From UBA2336 sp049306095 (GTDB lineage Bacteria > Bacteroidota > Bacteroidia > Cytophagales > Cyclobacteriaceae), in contig JBAQPU010000022.1 of assembly GCA_049306095.1 (NCBI GenBank), positions 153,905-217,904 on the forward strand: a stretch of 64,000 nt of DNA, in the 5' to 3' direction. Made by a program: the position numbers and the translations under genes. The notes under the pieces were generated by a model. The model did no database searches, was not told the origin of the DNA, and was given only the letters and a program-made list of their open reading frames with translations. This document shows, in pieces, positions 44,975 to 53,018 of this stretch. The first letter of the stretch is position 1. The number at the start of each line of letters is the position of its first letter.

Positions 44975-44976
44975 GT

Positions 44977-45207
44977 TTAATTAATTTGCCTATCGTTAGA
45001 CCTGTTGTTGTGAAGGTTTTCTGTCATTTCATGGAAGAAGGTATCATCCAGATCTTTCCAGGCTCCGGCAAGCTTAAGAGTCTTGTCTTTTGATTTTAAT
45101 TGACCTTCGATTTTACTCAACAGAATATTGATTTCAGACAATTTGTCGGCAGACAATTGTTGAAGTTTTCTAACCAAACTGTTCCTGAGTTTACTTCTTA
45201 CATTCAT
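44977..45207 (-). CDS. antitoxin partner of the PIN toxin
   Basis: A 76-residue protein encoded directly upstream of the PIN toxin (2-bp gap). The N-terminal half is helical and basic, probably for dimerisation or DNA binding. The C-terminal AGAWKDLDDTFFHEMTENLH followed by an Arg-rich end is a usual toxin-wrapping tail. It resembles small Bacteroidetes antitoxins, but there is no clear AbrB, RHH or Phd motif. Confidence 0.75.
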   Translation of the reverse strand: MNVRSKLRNSLVRKLQQLSADKLSEINILLSKIEGQLKSKDKTLKLAGAWKDLDDTFFHEMTENLHNNRSNDRQIN

Positions 45208-45252
45208 AAGTCAAATGTACAAAATTATTATATCTATATCAGGCATGACCAC

Positions 45253-46674
45253 CTACTGTGTAACCGTAATTTCATCAATCACTTTTCCGGTCAAGTCAAC
45301 TTGTTTAAGCGTAAGAACTTTTTTTCTGGTTTCAATCAGTGTGAATGAATGCCTGTCAGCGATCAGTTTCTTTGTGAACGGCACCCAGTTTCCGGGCATA
45401 TCATGAACCCAGGTTTCCGGTTTTTGGTTGAGGGTGTGGTCGTACAATCCACCGCCACCCGCTCCGGTAACAATGTAAATGATTCCGTTGGGTTTGGTTC
45501 GGTTTACGCCATCAAATAAAGTATCTAAGGTAAAAGTTCCGTCTACGCGGCCTTCGGGCGAAACTACATATTGATTGGTTGCCTTGTTTACAGCCGGATT
45601 AAAAAACAAGGGCACACTTCGCTGGTAATTGTGCACGTGCCCGGTCAGCACCAGGTTCACGTTCAATTTTTCAAATAGGGGCGACAACAAACGCATCAAT
45701 TGAAAATCGTAATGCGCTTTACTTGAATTAAATCCGGGCTGATGAAAAACCACAATTTTCCAATCAGCTTTGGTGTTGCTCAGGTCCCGGGTGATCCAAT
45801 CCGTTAGTGCCGGCTCCAGCGGATGGATGTGTTCATTGGCATCGATGCAGGTGAAATGAACGTTGCCGACATCGAACGAAAAATTGGCCATACGCGGAAA
45901 ACGGGGCCTGGTATTTTTCTTAAAAGCTTTAACTAAGTTGGGGGTGCCTTTGATTACCGGAGTGTATTGAACAATTGGCCCGTTCAACGGCAAGTCGTTG
46001 TAGTAAAAGTAGGCGAAGGCTCCCGGCTCTTTATTCAGACTATCGAAGCGCACATCGTGGTTGCCCAGCACGAAGTAAAACGGAATGGTGTTCATCAGCG
46101 GTGCGCCCTTTGCTGGAACATTTCCGGAGGGCAGGTAGTATGGGAAAATATTTTTCCGGTAATCTTCTTCCAATCCGTATTCATAAGCATTATCCCCGGT
46201 GGTGATCACAAACTGAGGTTTTTGTTCAGCCATGCGGTACGCGATGGCGGCCTGCTGCGAAGTTCCGGCTCCGAAATCTCCCAGCACAGCAAATTTTGTA
46301 AATGGTTTTTTTGTGCGCGTATAAAAGGAGTCGCGGGTTATCGTGTTGCCGTTGAGTTTTACTTCATAGTAATAGAGCGAGTCAAATTCTAGCTTGGCAA
46401 GAATGGCCCGATACAGGAGAGTGGTTTTTCCTTTCAGGCTGAGCTGTACTTTAGAAATTTTGGCGTTGGTTGTTTTTTCAGAAGTCCCTTTCAGTTGGTA
46501 CATGACTTCGAAATTACCCGGCAGGCTGTCGGTTTGCCAGAGGACTACTTTCTGTTCTTTTTTAAGACTGGGTGTATTTCCTGGTTGTATGTAAGGAGGT
46601 ACAAGAAGTTGTTGGGTATACGCACCTGAAGAAAGTCCAATAAGTAAAATAATAAAGGAGCATAGGCATTTCAT
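45253..46674 (-). CDS. exported metallophosphoesterase, purple acid phosphatase-like
   Basis: A 473-residue phosphatase with a signal peptide (CLCSFIILLIGLSSGAYTQ). An N-terminal fibronectin-like domain (about 25-120) is followed by the calcineurin-like domain. The five metal-binding motifs are GDFG (132-135), TGDNAYEYG (GDNAY 160-164), GNHD (204-207), FHQPGFN and TGHVHNYQRS. Such enzymes hydrolyse phosphate monoesters in the periplasm. The domain order matches purple acid phosphatases. It is a single-gene unit with an unknown gene 15 bp upstream on the same strand. Confidence 0.9.
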   Translation of the reverse strand: MKCLCSFIILLIGLSSGAYTQQLLVPPYIQPGNTPSLKKEQKVVLWQTDSLPGNFEVMYQLKGTSEKTTNAKISKVQLSLKGKTTLLYRAILAKLEFDSLYYYEVKLNGNTITRDSFYTRTKKPFTKFAVLGDFGAGTSQQAAIAYRMAEQKPQFVITTGDNAYEYGLEEDYRKNIFPYYLPSGNVPAKGAPLMNTIPFYFVLGNHDVRFDSLNKEPGAFAYFYYNDLPLNGPIVQYTPVIKGTPNLVKAFKKNTRPRFPRMANFSFDVGNVHFTCIDANEHIHPLEPALTDWITRDLSNTKADWKIVVFHQPGFNSSKAHYDFQLMRLLSPLFEKLNVNLVLTGHVHNYQRSVPLFFNPAVNKATNQYVVSPEGRVDGTFTLDTLFDGVNRTKPNGIIYIVTGAGGGGLYDHTLNQKPETWVHDMPGNWVPFTKKLIADRHSFTLIETRKKVLTLKQVDLTGKVIDEITVTQ

Positions 46675-46689
46675 TTCAAATTGATTTTG

Positions 46690-47262
46690 TTATGTTTCTT
46701 TTGACTCAGCTACCACGGTTTCGGCATACAGCCACCCAAACTTTCGAAGCTGCAGGTAATTCATTTTTCCTGTCAGGTTCAGGCGTTTCACTAAATCGTT
46801 GAGGGCCGTTGAAAAACCTTCATAGGTTTTAAGCTTTTCGGCTTTCAATGGGAGTTTATACTCTATAATATATGTATTGTAAAAATCAAGGTACTGTTCG
46901 CTGTAGATAGGAAATATCTCAGGCTTGTGAAAATTGCAGTAAACCGAGGCAAAATGAAGCAAATGATGATTTTTACCCTGTACCGTTATATTGGCAATAT
47001 CCTCCACAACGGCAGGATCACCTTTTTTGAGGCGGTCATCAATGTTCAGCTTTACTATGTGGTTAATCATATCTTCCTCGATAGAAAGCGTACGAATATC
47101 CGTATCGTTCAACGCGCTTACTTTTGTTCGAACATCGTCTGCGGTAGAGTTACCCGGTGTATTTTTAAACAGTTCGAGGTTCTTAGTGTCGTTTACAAAG
47201 TACATTTCCTGTCCGAAAAAAATGTCGAGGTATTTTTTTAGGGTGGTTTCAAATTTATTCAT
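46690..47262 (-). CDS. hypothetical soluble protein
   Basis: A 190-residue protein with no signal peptide or membrane helix. It is mainly helical with conserved-looking segments YLDIFFGQEMYFVND, HHLLHFASVYCNFHKPEIFP, IYSEQYLDFYNTYIIEY and YLQLRKFGWLYAETVV. No family was recognised. It lies just upstream of the phosphatase gene (15-bp gap) and may be co-transcribed. Confidence 0.6.
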   Translation of the reverse strand: MNKFETTLKKYLDIFFGQEMYFVNDTKNLELFKNTPGNSTADDVRTKVSALNDTDIRTLSIEEDMINHIVKLNIDDRLKKGDPAVVEDIANITVQGKNHHLLHFASVYCNFHKPEIFPIYSEQYLDFYNTYIIEYKLPLKAEKLKTYEGFSTALNDLVKRLNLTGKMNYLQLRKFGWLYAETVVAESKET

Positions 47263-47445
47263 CGGTTTTGTGAATTAATCTTTTTATTGAAATTAGCTAT
47301 CGGATTATGAATTTCAAAAAAAAGACTGTTTTTATCTGAAAGGCAGTGAGTTTGAAATTGACCTGACGAAAATCATCTTCCCAATGCAAATAAAATTTTC
47401 GAACAATATGGTAAGTGAGCGATTTGTTCATATTTTCAATACTAT

Positions 47446-48795
47446 ATGATTCTGCAACTAACAGTTTTACTCACCTGTATCTTCATCGGTGCGCGCATGT
47501 CGGGCATTGGGTTGGGGGTGATGGGAATGATCGGCCTTCTCATCTTTTTGTTTGGATTTGGTATGCAACCGGCCGATCCTCCCATTGAGGTCATGCTGAT
47601 TATTATGAGTGTGGTAACAGCCGCGGCCGCCTTGCAGGCTGCCGGAGGTATGGAGTACTTAGTACAAATTGCAGGGAAAATTTTGCGCAGCAATCCAAAG
47701 CAAATCACCCTGCTGGGCCCTTTGGTTACGTATGCCTTCGTGTTGTTTGCCGGCACCGCTCATATTTCGTATTCCATTATGCCTATCATCGCAGAGGTAA
47801 CAATTAAAAATAAAATCAGGCCCGAGCGTGCCATGAGCATGAGCGTGATTGCGGCCTACATGGCCATCACGGCAAGTCCGGTTTCGGCAGCATCGGCTGC
47901 GGTGCTTACGGTGTTGGCGGCTTCAGGAATAAAACTCACTGATATTTTAATGATTTGTATTCCTGCCACTCTCATTGGTGTGATCGCTGGAGTTTTATTT
48001 GTGTGGAAGCGAGGCAAAGAACTTAGTGAAGATCCGGAATTTTTGGAGAGGATGAAAGATCCGACTTTCGCCAAAAACCTCGAAAGCGCTGAACAAAAAA
48101 ATGAAGCAGTATTGCCCCCGGGCGCGGTGAAGTCGGTTGTTATTTTTGGATTGGCGGTGATGAGTGTTGTTGTGCTGAGTTCATTTCCTCAATTGCTTCC
48201 TGCATTTGGAAGCAAACCCGGATTCTCTCCCGGCTTCGCGGTGAATGAAGCAGGTAACGTGATGATGCCCTCCATGATCATGATCATTATGCTGGCGGCT
48301 ACCGGTTTGATCGTGCTTCTGGCGAATACCACAGCCGGGAAGGTGACAAAAGTCAGCTTATTTGCTAGCGCAGGTCAGGCAACTATTGCGGTGTTTGGTG
48401 TAGTTTGGATGAGCAACACATTTATGAGTAACAACTTCGAGTTGATTCAAAAAACGCTGGGCGATTTGGTTTCGTCTTACCCCTGGTCATTTGCCGTTGG
48501 CTTATTTGCGTTGAGCATGTTATTGTACAGCCAGGCTTCTGCCGCAAAGGCCTTAATGCCGTTAGGACTTTCGCTCGGATTATCTCCTGCTTACCTGATT
48601 GGAATTTTCCCAGCTTGTAACGGACATTTCTTTATACCGGGGTACCCAACGTTGTTAACGGCTATTGAATTTGACAGAACCGGTACAACACGCATTGGAA
48701 AGTATGTATTGAATCACAGCTTCATGTTACCGGGTATTGTAACTACGGTTACTTCGGTGATAGCCGGTCTATTGTTGCAATCTGTTTTCTTGTAA
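47446..48795 (+). CDS. anaerobic C4-dicarboxylate transporter, Dcu family (DcuA-like)
   Basis: A 449-residue transporter with about twelve membrane helices. It matches DcuA/DcuB throughout: GARMSGIGLGVMGMIGLLIF, LQAAGGMEYLVQIAGKILR, FAGTAHISYSIMPIIAEV, RPERAMSMSVIAAYMAITAS, LYSQASAAKALMP and FDRTGTTRIGKYVLNHSF. The segment YSQASAAKALMP is closer to DcuA, which exchanges aspartate, fumarate and succinate. It stands before asparaginase and aspartase genes on the same strand, so import of aspartate or fumarate in exchange for succinate is the likely role. A 174-bp gap with a palindromic repeat separates it from the asparaginase gene. Confidence 0.93.
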   Translation: MILQLTVLLTCIFIGARMSGIGLGVMGMIGLLIFLFGFGMQPADPPIEVMLIIMSVVTAAAALQAAGGMEYLVQIAGKILRSNPKQITLLGPLVTYAFVLFAGTAHISYSIMPIIAEVTIKNKIRPERAMSMSVIAAYMAITASPVSAASAAVLTVLAASGIKLTDILMICIPATLIGVIAGVLFVWKRGKELSEDPEFLERMKDPTFAKNLESAEQKNEAVLPPGAVKSVVIFGLAVMSVVVLSSFPQLLPAFGSKPGFSPGFAVNEAGNVMMPSMIMIIMLAATGLIVLLANTTAGKVTKVSLFASAGQATIAVFGVVWMSNTFMSNNFELIQKTLGDLVSSYPWSFAVGLFALSMLLYSQASAAKALMPLGLSLGLSPAYLIGIFPACNGHFFIPGYPTLLTAIEFDRTGTTRIGKYVLNHSFMLPGIVTTVTSVIAGLLLQSVFL

Positions 48796-48841
48796 TCACC
48801 TAACTTAATTTTATAACAACTCTCGCTAAAACTAAATCAAC

Positions 48842-48919
48842 ATGATTGGAGAGAAAAAAAACCTGGAGCCGTCAGACCGCTTCATACTTCCGATAACAGC
48901 GGTCAGACGGCTACTTTAA
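48842..48919 (+). other. possible 25-codon leader ORF upstream of the asparaginase gene
   Basis: ATG 48842 to TAA 48917-48919 encodes a basic 25-residue peptide and spans both arms of the palindromic element at 48867. Its start is embedded in TAAATCAACATGA, the same 13 bases that carry the true asparaginase start at 48961-48973. Translation is unproven. It may be the original start region displaced by a duplication or insertion. Confidence 0.25.
48867..48912. mobile_element. palindromic REP/MITE-like element upstream of ansB
   Basis: Arms AGCCGTCAGACCGC (48867-48880) and GCGGTCAGACGGCT (48899-48912) pair except at one central base, around TTCATACTTCCGATAACA. The arms and the inner ACTTCCG match the reverse strand of the element at 27928-27974, so both belong to one family. 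No clear target-site duplication flanks this copy. Confidence 0.7.
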
Positions 48920-48969
48920 ACTCCATTGAAACTACTTAGATAAGTAATAAACACTAAAATTAAATCAAC

Positions 48970-50094
48970 ATGAATATGAAAAAGCTACTCTCAATTTTTT
49001 TGCTCTTGATCCTGGTTGTACACGTCCAGGCCCAGAAAAAATCAAAGAACCAGAAACAAGCCCCGGCACCGGTACAGGCCCAGCCACAAGCTCCTGTTCA
49101 AAATAATTTGCCACGGGTTATTATTTTGGCAACCGGTGGCACCATTGCCGGAGCAGGCGCATCAGCAGACAGAGCGGGTTATACAGCAGGTAAAATTCCC
49201 ATTGACGATTTGATTGGTACAATCCCATCGGTAAAGAAAATTGCTAACATCAGCGGTGAGCAAATAGCTTCCGTGGGAAGCCAGGACATGACGGTTGAAA
49301 TCTGGAAGAAACTGGCGATCCGTGCGAACGAAATTTTTGCCAAGAATGAAGCGGATGCGATTGTTGTTACACACGGTACCGATACGCAGGAAGAAACCGC
49401 GTACTTCCTCGATCTGGTGGTTCCATCTGATAAACCCATTGTGTTAACAGGCTCCATGCGCCCCGCAACAGCGATCAGTGCCGATGGTCCAAAAAATTTG
49501 TACGATGCCATTACCGTAGCCATTAATCCGAAAACAAAAGGAAGAGGTGTGCTGGTCAGTTTCAATGAAGGCATTTTCGATGCAAGAGAAGTTATGAAGT
49601 TAAGCACCACAAAAACTAATGCCTTCGGATCGCCCAATACAGGTGCTGTTGGCCAGGCTTACGATGGAAGAGTTGAATACTATTTATCATCCGATCGCGA
49701 AAGAAATCCGAAACAACCGATTGTCTTAACCCCTGAAACACAGCTACCAAGAGTAGACATTGTTTACATGTATGCCGATGCTCCTGCCGATCAAATCGAT
49801 TTCCTCATCAGCAAAAAAGTAGATGGAATCGTGATTGCCGGTGTTGGTAATGGTAATTTCAACAAAGCTTACATGGATGCCGTGAAACGCGCGGTAGCTG
49901 CCGGAATAATTGTTTGCCGCGCAAGCCGTACGCCCTCAGGCAGAGTGGTGCTTCACGATGAAATTAACGATGAAGAACTTGGAACCATTGTTTCAGATGA
50001 CCTTACCCCACAAAAAGCCAGAGTGTTATTGATGCTGGCGCTTACCAGAACTAAGGATAAGAAACAACTTCAGGAAATTTTCTTTACCTATTAA
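48970..50094 (+). CDS. ansB: type II L-asparaginase, exported
   Basis: A 374-residue asparaginase that hydrolyses asparagine to aspartate and ammonia. Residues 1-21 are a signal peptide (KLLSIFLLLILVVHVQA). Residues 22-46 are a linker rich in Gln, Ala, Pro and Lys. The catalytic domain then follows E. coli AnsB closely: ILATGGTIAG with nucleophile Thr58, Tyr71 (GYTAGK), Thr137-Asp138 (THGTDTQEETAYFLDL), SMRPATAISADGP and the C-terminal ARVLLMLALTRTKD. The product is expected in the periplasm. The next gene is an exported aspartase with a similar linker. A second ATG two codons in is an equal start. Confidence 0.96.
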   Translation: MNMKKLLSIFLLLILVVHVQAQKKSKNQKQAPAPVQAQPQAPVQNNLPRVIILATGGTIAGAGASADRAGYTAGKIPIDDLIGTIPSVKKIANISGEQIASVGSQDMTVEIWKKLAIRANEIFAKNEADAIVVTHGTDTQEETAYFLDLVVPSDKPIVLTGSMRPATAISADGPKNLYDAITVAINPKTKGRGVLVSFNEGIFDAREVMKLSTTKTNAFGSPNTGAVGQAYDGRVEYYLSSDRERNPKQPIVLTPETQLPRVDIVYMYADAPADQIDFLISKKVDGIVIAGVGNGNFNKAYMDAVKRAVAAGIIVCRASRTPSGRVVLHDEINDEELGTIVSDDLTPQKARVLLMLALTRTKDKKQLQEIFFTY

Positions 50095-50117
50095 TTATTG
50101 ATCTCATAACGAATCCG

Positions 50118-50141
50118 TACGCCCGGAATTAGCCGGGCGTA
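50118..50141 (+). terminator. hairpin between ansB and aspA
   Basis: TACGCCCGG (50118-50126) and CCGGGCGTA (50133-50141) form a perfect 9-bp stem with a 6-nt loop, followed only by ATTTT. Partial termination or mRNA processing between ansB and aspA is more likely than a full stop. Confidence 0.6.
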
Positions 50142-50160
50142 ATTTTAAAATCTAAAGCTC

Positions 50161-51663
50161 ATGAAAAAAGTTGTACAAATCTATTCGCTGGTGTTGCTAA
50201 CGCTGTTGAGTATTTCATGCGTGCAGGCACAGAAGAAAAAATCACAGGCACAGCAACCAGCACCGGCACAGCAAACTACGCGTACAGAAAAAGATTTGCT
50301 GGGTGAAAAGCAAATTCCTGCGGATGCTTACTATGGTGTTCAAACACTCCGGGCGCTGGAGAATTTCCAGATCAGTGGTGTAAAAACAAATTTCTACCCT
50401 GATTATGTAAAAGCTTATGCGATCGTGAAACTCGCAGCCGCCCGTGCCAACACCGAAGTGGGCAGAATGAAACAGGATAGGATGGACGCTATCGAAAAGG
50501 CTTGTCAGGATGTAATCGATGGGAAGTACCACGATCAGTTTCTGACCGACCTGTACCAGGGCGGTGCCGGAACATCAGCCAACATGAATGCGAACGAAAC
50601 CCTGGCGAACATCGCGCTGGAGAAAATGGGCAAGAAAAAAGGAGAGTATCAGTTTATCGAACCACATGATGATCTGAACATGGGCCAGTCCACCAACGAT
50701 GTGTATCCAACGGCTATTCACATTGCGTTGGTGCTGCATAACGAAAAAGTGGTAAAGGAAGCAGAGTTGTTGGCGCAAGCATTTCACAAGAAGGGTGAAG
50801 AATTCAAAAACCTGGTGAAGATGGGTCGTACCGAAGGTCAGGATGCCGTGCCCATGACGGTGGGTCAGGAGTTTCATGCCTTCGGCTCGCAGATTGATGC
50901 TGCCATAGAAGCGCTGAAGAACAGTGAACACTATTTATATGAAGTAAATATGGGTGCCACCGCTATTGGCACGGGCTTAACCGCAAGCCCCGGCTATGCC
51001 GAAAAATGTGTGGCGCAAATAGCGAAGATTACCGGCAAACCTTTCGTTGGCCCCAAAGATTTGATTGCGGCTACCAGCAGCATGCAGGCATTTGTGATGT
51101 TTTCTGCCGCGTATAAAAACCTGGCGGTTACGCTTTCAAAAATCAGCAGCGATTTAATTTTCCTCGCCTCGGGTCCACGTAACGGAATTTTTGAAATCAA
51201 TTTACCTGCGCTTCAACCGGGGTCATCGATTATGCCCGGAAAAGTAAATCCGGTAATGCCCGAGTTGATGAATCAAATATGTTATAAGGTGATGGGGAAT
51301 GATGTTACCGTTGGTATTGCTTCGCGTGATGGACTTCTGCAACTCAACGCGTACGAGCCTGTAGTGGCTGTGTCGATCATGGAATCGCAAGCGCTTTTTT
51401 ATAAAACCATGCCATTGTTTAGAAGAAACTGTATTGATGGCATTACCGCCAACGAAAAGGTATTGAAGCATTACCTGGAAACTACCATTGGAATTGTTAC
51501 CGCGCTGAATCCCGTTCTCGGATATGAGAAAACTACCGAATTGGCAAAAGAAGCGCTCGATAGCGGCAAAGGAATTCTGGAACTTATTCGCGAAAAGAAA
51601 TTGCTCACGGAAGACCAGATCAAAAAACTATTAGACCCGGCTGCGCTTACCGGACAGAAATAA
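50161..51663 (+). CDS. aspA: aspartate ammonia-lyase with signal peptide (predicted exported)
   Basis: A 500-residue enzyme that splits aspartate into fumarate and ammonia. Family features: EKDLLGEKQIPADAYYGVQT (43-62), QGGAGTSANMN (133-143), MGQSTNDVYPT (174-184), GRTEGQDAVPMT (222-233) and the signature GSSIMPGKVNP (354-364), whose flexible loop carries the catalytic Ser. Unlike cytoplasmic AspA it starts with a signal peptide (VVQIYSLVLLTLLSISCVQA, cleavage before Gln24) and a linker of Lys, Gln, Ala and Pro (24-40). The first internal Met is residue 103, inside the enzyme, so a cytoplasmic form from a later ATG is not possible. At 226 it has Glu where Bacillus AspB has His188. It lies between ansB and a porin gene. 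Confidence 0.94.
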   Translation: MKKVVQIYSLVLLTLLSISCVQAQKKKSQAQQPAPAQQTTRTEKDLLGEKQIPADAYYGVQTLRALENFQISGVKTNFYPDYVKAYAIVKLAAARANTEVGRMKQDRMDAIEKACQDVIDGKYHDQFLTDLYQGGAGTSANMNANETLANIALEKMGKKKGEYQFIEPHDDLNMGQSTNDVYPTAIHIALVLHNEKVVKEAELLAQAFHKKGEEFKNLVKMGRTEGQDAVPMTVGQEFHAFGSQIDAAIEALKNSEHYLYEVNMGATAIGTGLTASPGYAEKCVAQIAKITGKPFVGPKDLIAATSSMQAFVMFSAAYKNLAVTLSKISSDLIFLASGPRNGIFEINLPALQPGSSIMPGKVNPVMPELMNQICYKVMGNDVTVGIASRDGLLQLNAYEPVVAVSIMESQALFYKTMPLFRRNCIDGITANEKVLKHYLETTIGIVTALNPVLGYEKTTELAKEALDSGKGILELIREKKLLTEDQIKKLLDPAALTGQK

Positions 51664-51675
51664 TAATCTTAAAAC

Positions 51676-52902
51676 ATGAATGGTATGAAATTAGTAAAAA
51701 ATAAAAGATGGATGCTGTTGTTGCTGGCAATACCATCTGTGGTGTTTGCGCAAAAGCAAGAACGCCAAATGGATACTACCTATTATAAAGCGCTGATCCC
51801 TGAAGCCAAACAAGGGCTGCTCAAAAATGTGAGCGTGATTGCCAACATGAACTTTGCCTTTCGGAATGAATTCGAGGATGGCGAGTACACCCAGTCACGC
51901 TTCAGGAACGAACAATTCCGCCTGGAGATCAGAGGGCAGGTTCATAAAAATGTTTATTTCCGTTTTCGCGATCGCTACACACGTGCCCAAACTTCCGAGT
52001 CGATTGATAACCTGAGCCGCTCGGTTGACTTAGCGTATCTTCGCTTCGACCTCAATCCGAAATTCAGCATTTCCGTAGGGAAAATGTGTGCCGATTGGGG
52101 CGCGTGGGAATTTGACTGGAACCCGATTGATATTTATGAGTACTCGGATATCGTAGAGTATGCCGATAACTTCCTGACGGGTGTCGGATTCTCCTACACG
52201 CCTAATAATAGAAACCAATTTACATTTCAGGTGTTGGATTCCAGAACAAAATCATTTGATGAACTGTACGGCACGCAGCCTAATTTCACTGAGTCCAAAG
52301 CTCCCTTGGCTTTTGTAGGAAACTGGCGGGGAAGTTTGTTGAATGGAAAAATTAAAACCATTTGGTCGTACTCATTATTCAACGAAGCCCAGGATGCCAA
52401 CGGAGATGCAGCCAACATGAACTATATCGCGTTGGGTAATGAGTTTATCGTTTCTGATAAGTTCAGTTTCATCTATGACTTCAAGTGGAGCCTGGAAGAT
52501 TTAGATCGTACCACCGTTGTGAGTGAAACCGTGCCCGATGCTATTTATGCCTATTCATTAGCTAATACCGAATACATTGGACATTGGCTGCACTTGCGTT
52601 ACAAAATTACACCGAAGGTTCATTTTACTTTCGTAGGAATGTTAGATGTAGCAAACTGGAAAAACGCGACAAGCACAGATGCGGCAAACAACCCGGATGG
52701 TGAGACAAAAATTCGCGATGCATGGGGGTACATTCCTGCAGTCGAATATTTTCCATGGTCTGATCTGAACTTGAAATTTTTTGCGAACTGGGTTGGTCGT
52801 GATTACAAGTACACCGACTATGCGAAAACACGTATGAGTGCAGCAGACTACTCAACCGGAAGGTTTACCATCGGATTTATAACACCGCTTGGTGTTTTAT
52901 AA
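51676..52902 (+). CDS. Porin_O_P-type outer-membrane porin
   Basis: A 408-residue porin beginning 12 bp after aspA. A signal peptide (KRWMLLLLAIPSVVFAQ) precedes a barrel of aromatic strands such as NVSVIANMNFAFRNEFEDGE, FRLEIRGQVHKNVYFRFRDR, AYLRFDLNPKFSISVGKM and a C-terminal STGRFTIGFITPLGVL. It resembles the phosphate-selective porin O/P family common in Bacteroidetes, whose true substrates vary. As it directly follows the aspartase gene, uptake of amino acids or dicarboxylates is the likely role. A strong terminator ends the unit. Confidence 0.82.
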   Translation: MNGMKLVKNKRWMLLLLAIPSVVFAQKQERQMDTTYYKALIPEAKQGLLKNVSVIANMNFAFRNEFEDGEYTQSRFRNEQFRLEIRGQVHKNVYFRFRDRYTRAQTSESIDNLSRSVDLAYLRFDLNPKFSISVGKMCADWGAWEFDWNPIDIYEYSDIVEYADNFLTGVGFSYTPNNRNQFTFQVLDSRTKSFDELYGTQPNFTESKAPLAFVGNWRGSLLNGKIKTIWSYSLFNEAQDANGDAANMNYIALGNEFIVSDKFSFIYDFKWSLEDLDRTTVVSETVPDAIYAYSLANTEYIGHWLHLRYKITPKVHFTFVGMLDVANWKNATSTDAANNPDGETKIRDAWGYIPAVEYFPWSDLNLKFFANWVGRDYKYTDYAKTRMSAADYSTGRFTIGFITPLGVL

Positions 52903-52922
52903 TCTACGGATTTTTTCATTCG

Positions 52923-52965
52923 GTCGTCAGACCACTTTAAGTGGTCTGACGACTTTGTTTTTTTT
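52923..52965 (+). terminator. Rho-independent terminator built from a GTCAGACC repeat
   Basis: A perfect 15-bp stem GTCGTCAGACCACTT (52923-52937) / AAGTGGTCTGACGAC (52939-52953) with a 1-nt centre, followed by TTTGTTTTTTTT. It ends the porin gene. The stem shares the GTCAGACC core of the palindromic elements at 27928 and 48867. Confidence 0.88.
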
Positions 52966-52977
52966 ACAGGACTCTTC

Positions 52978-52995
52978 AAGCGGTCTGACGACTTT
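52978..52995. repeat. third half-site of the GTCAGACC repeat
   Basis: AAGCGGTCTGACGACTTT repeats the right arm of the terminator (52939-52956) with one difference, 39 bp further on. It looks like a half element left by duplication. Confidence 0.6.
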
Positions 52996-53018
52996 TATAT
53001 TTATTTTTCTCCACATCC

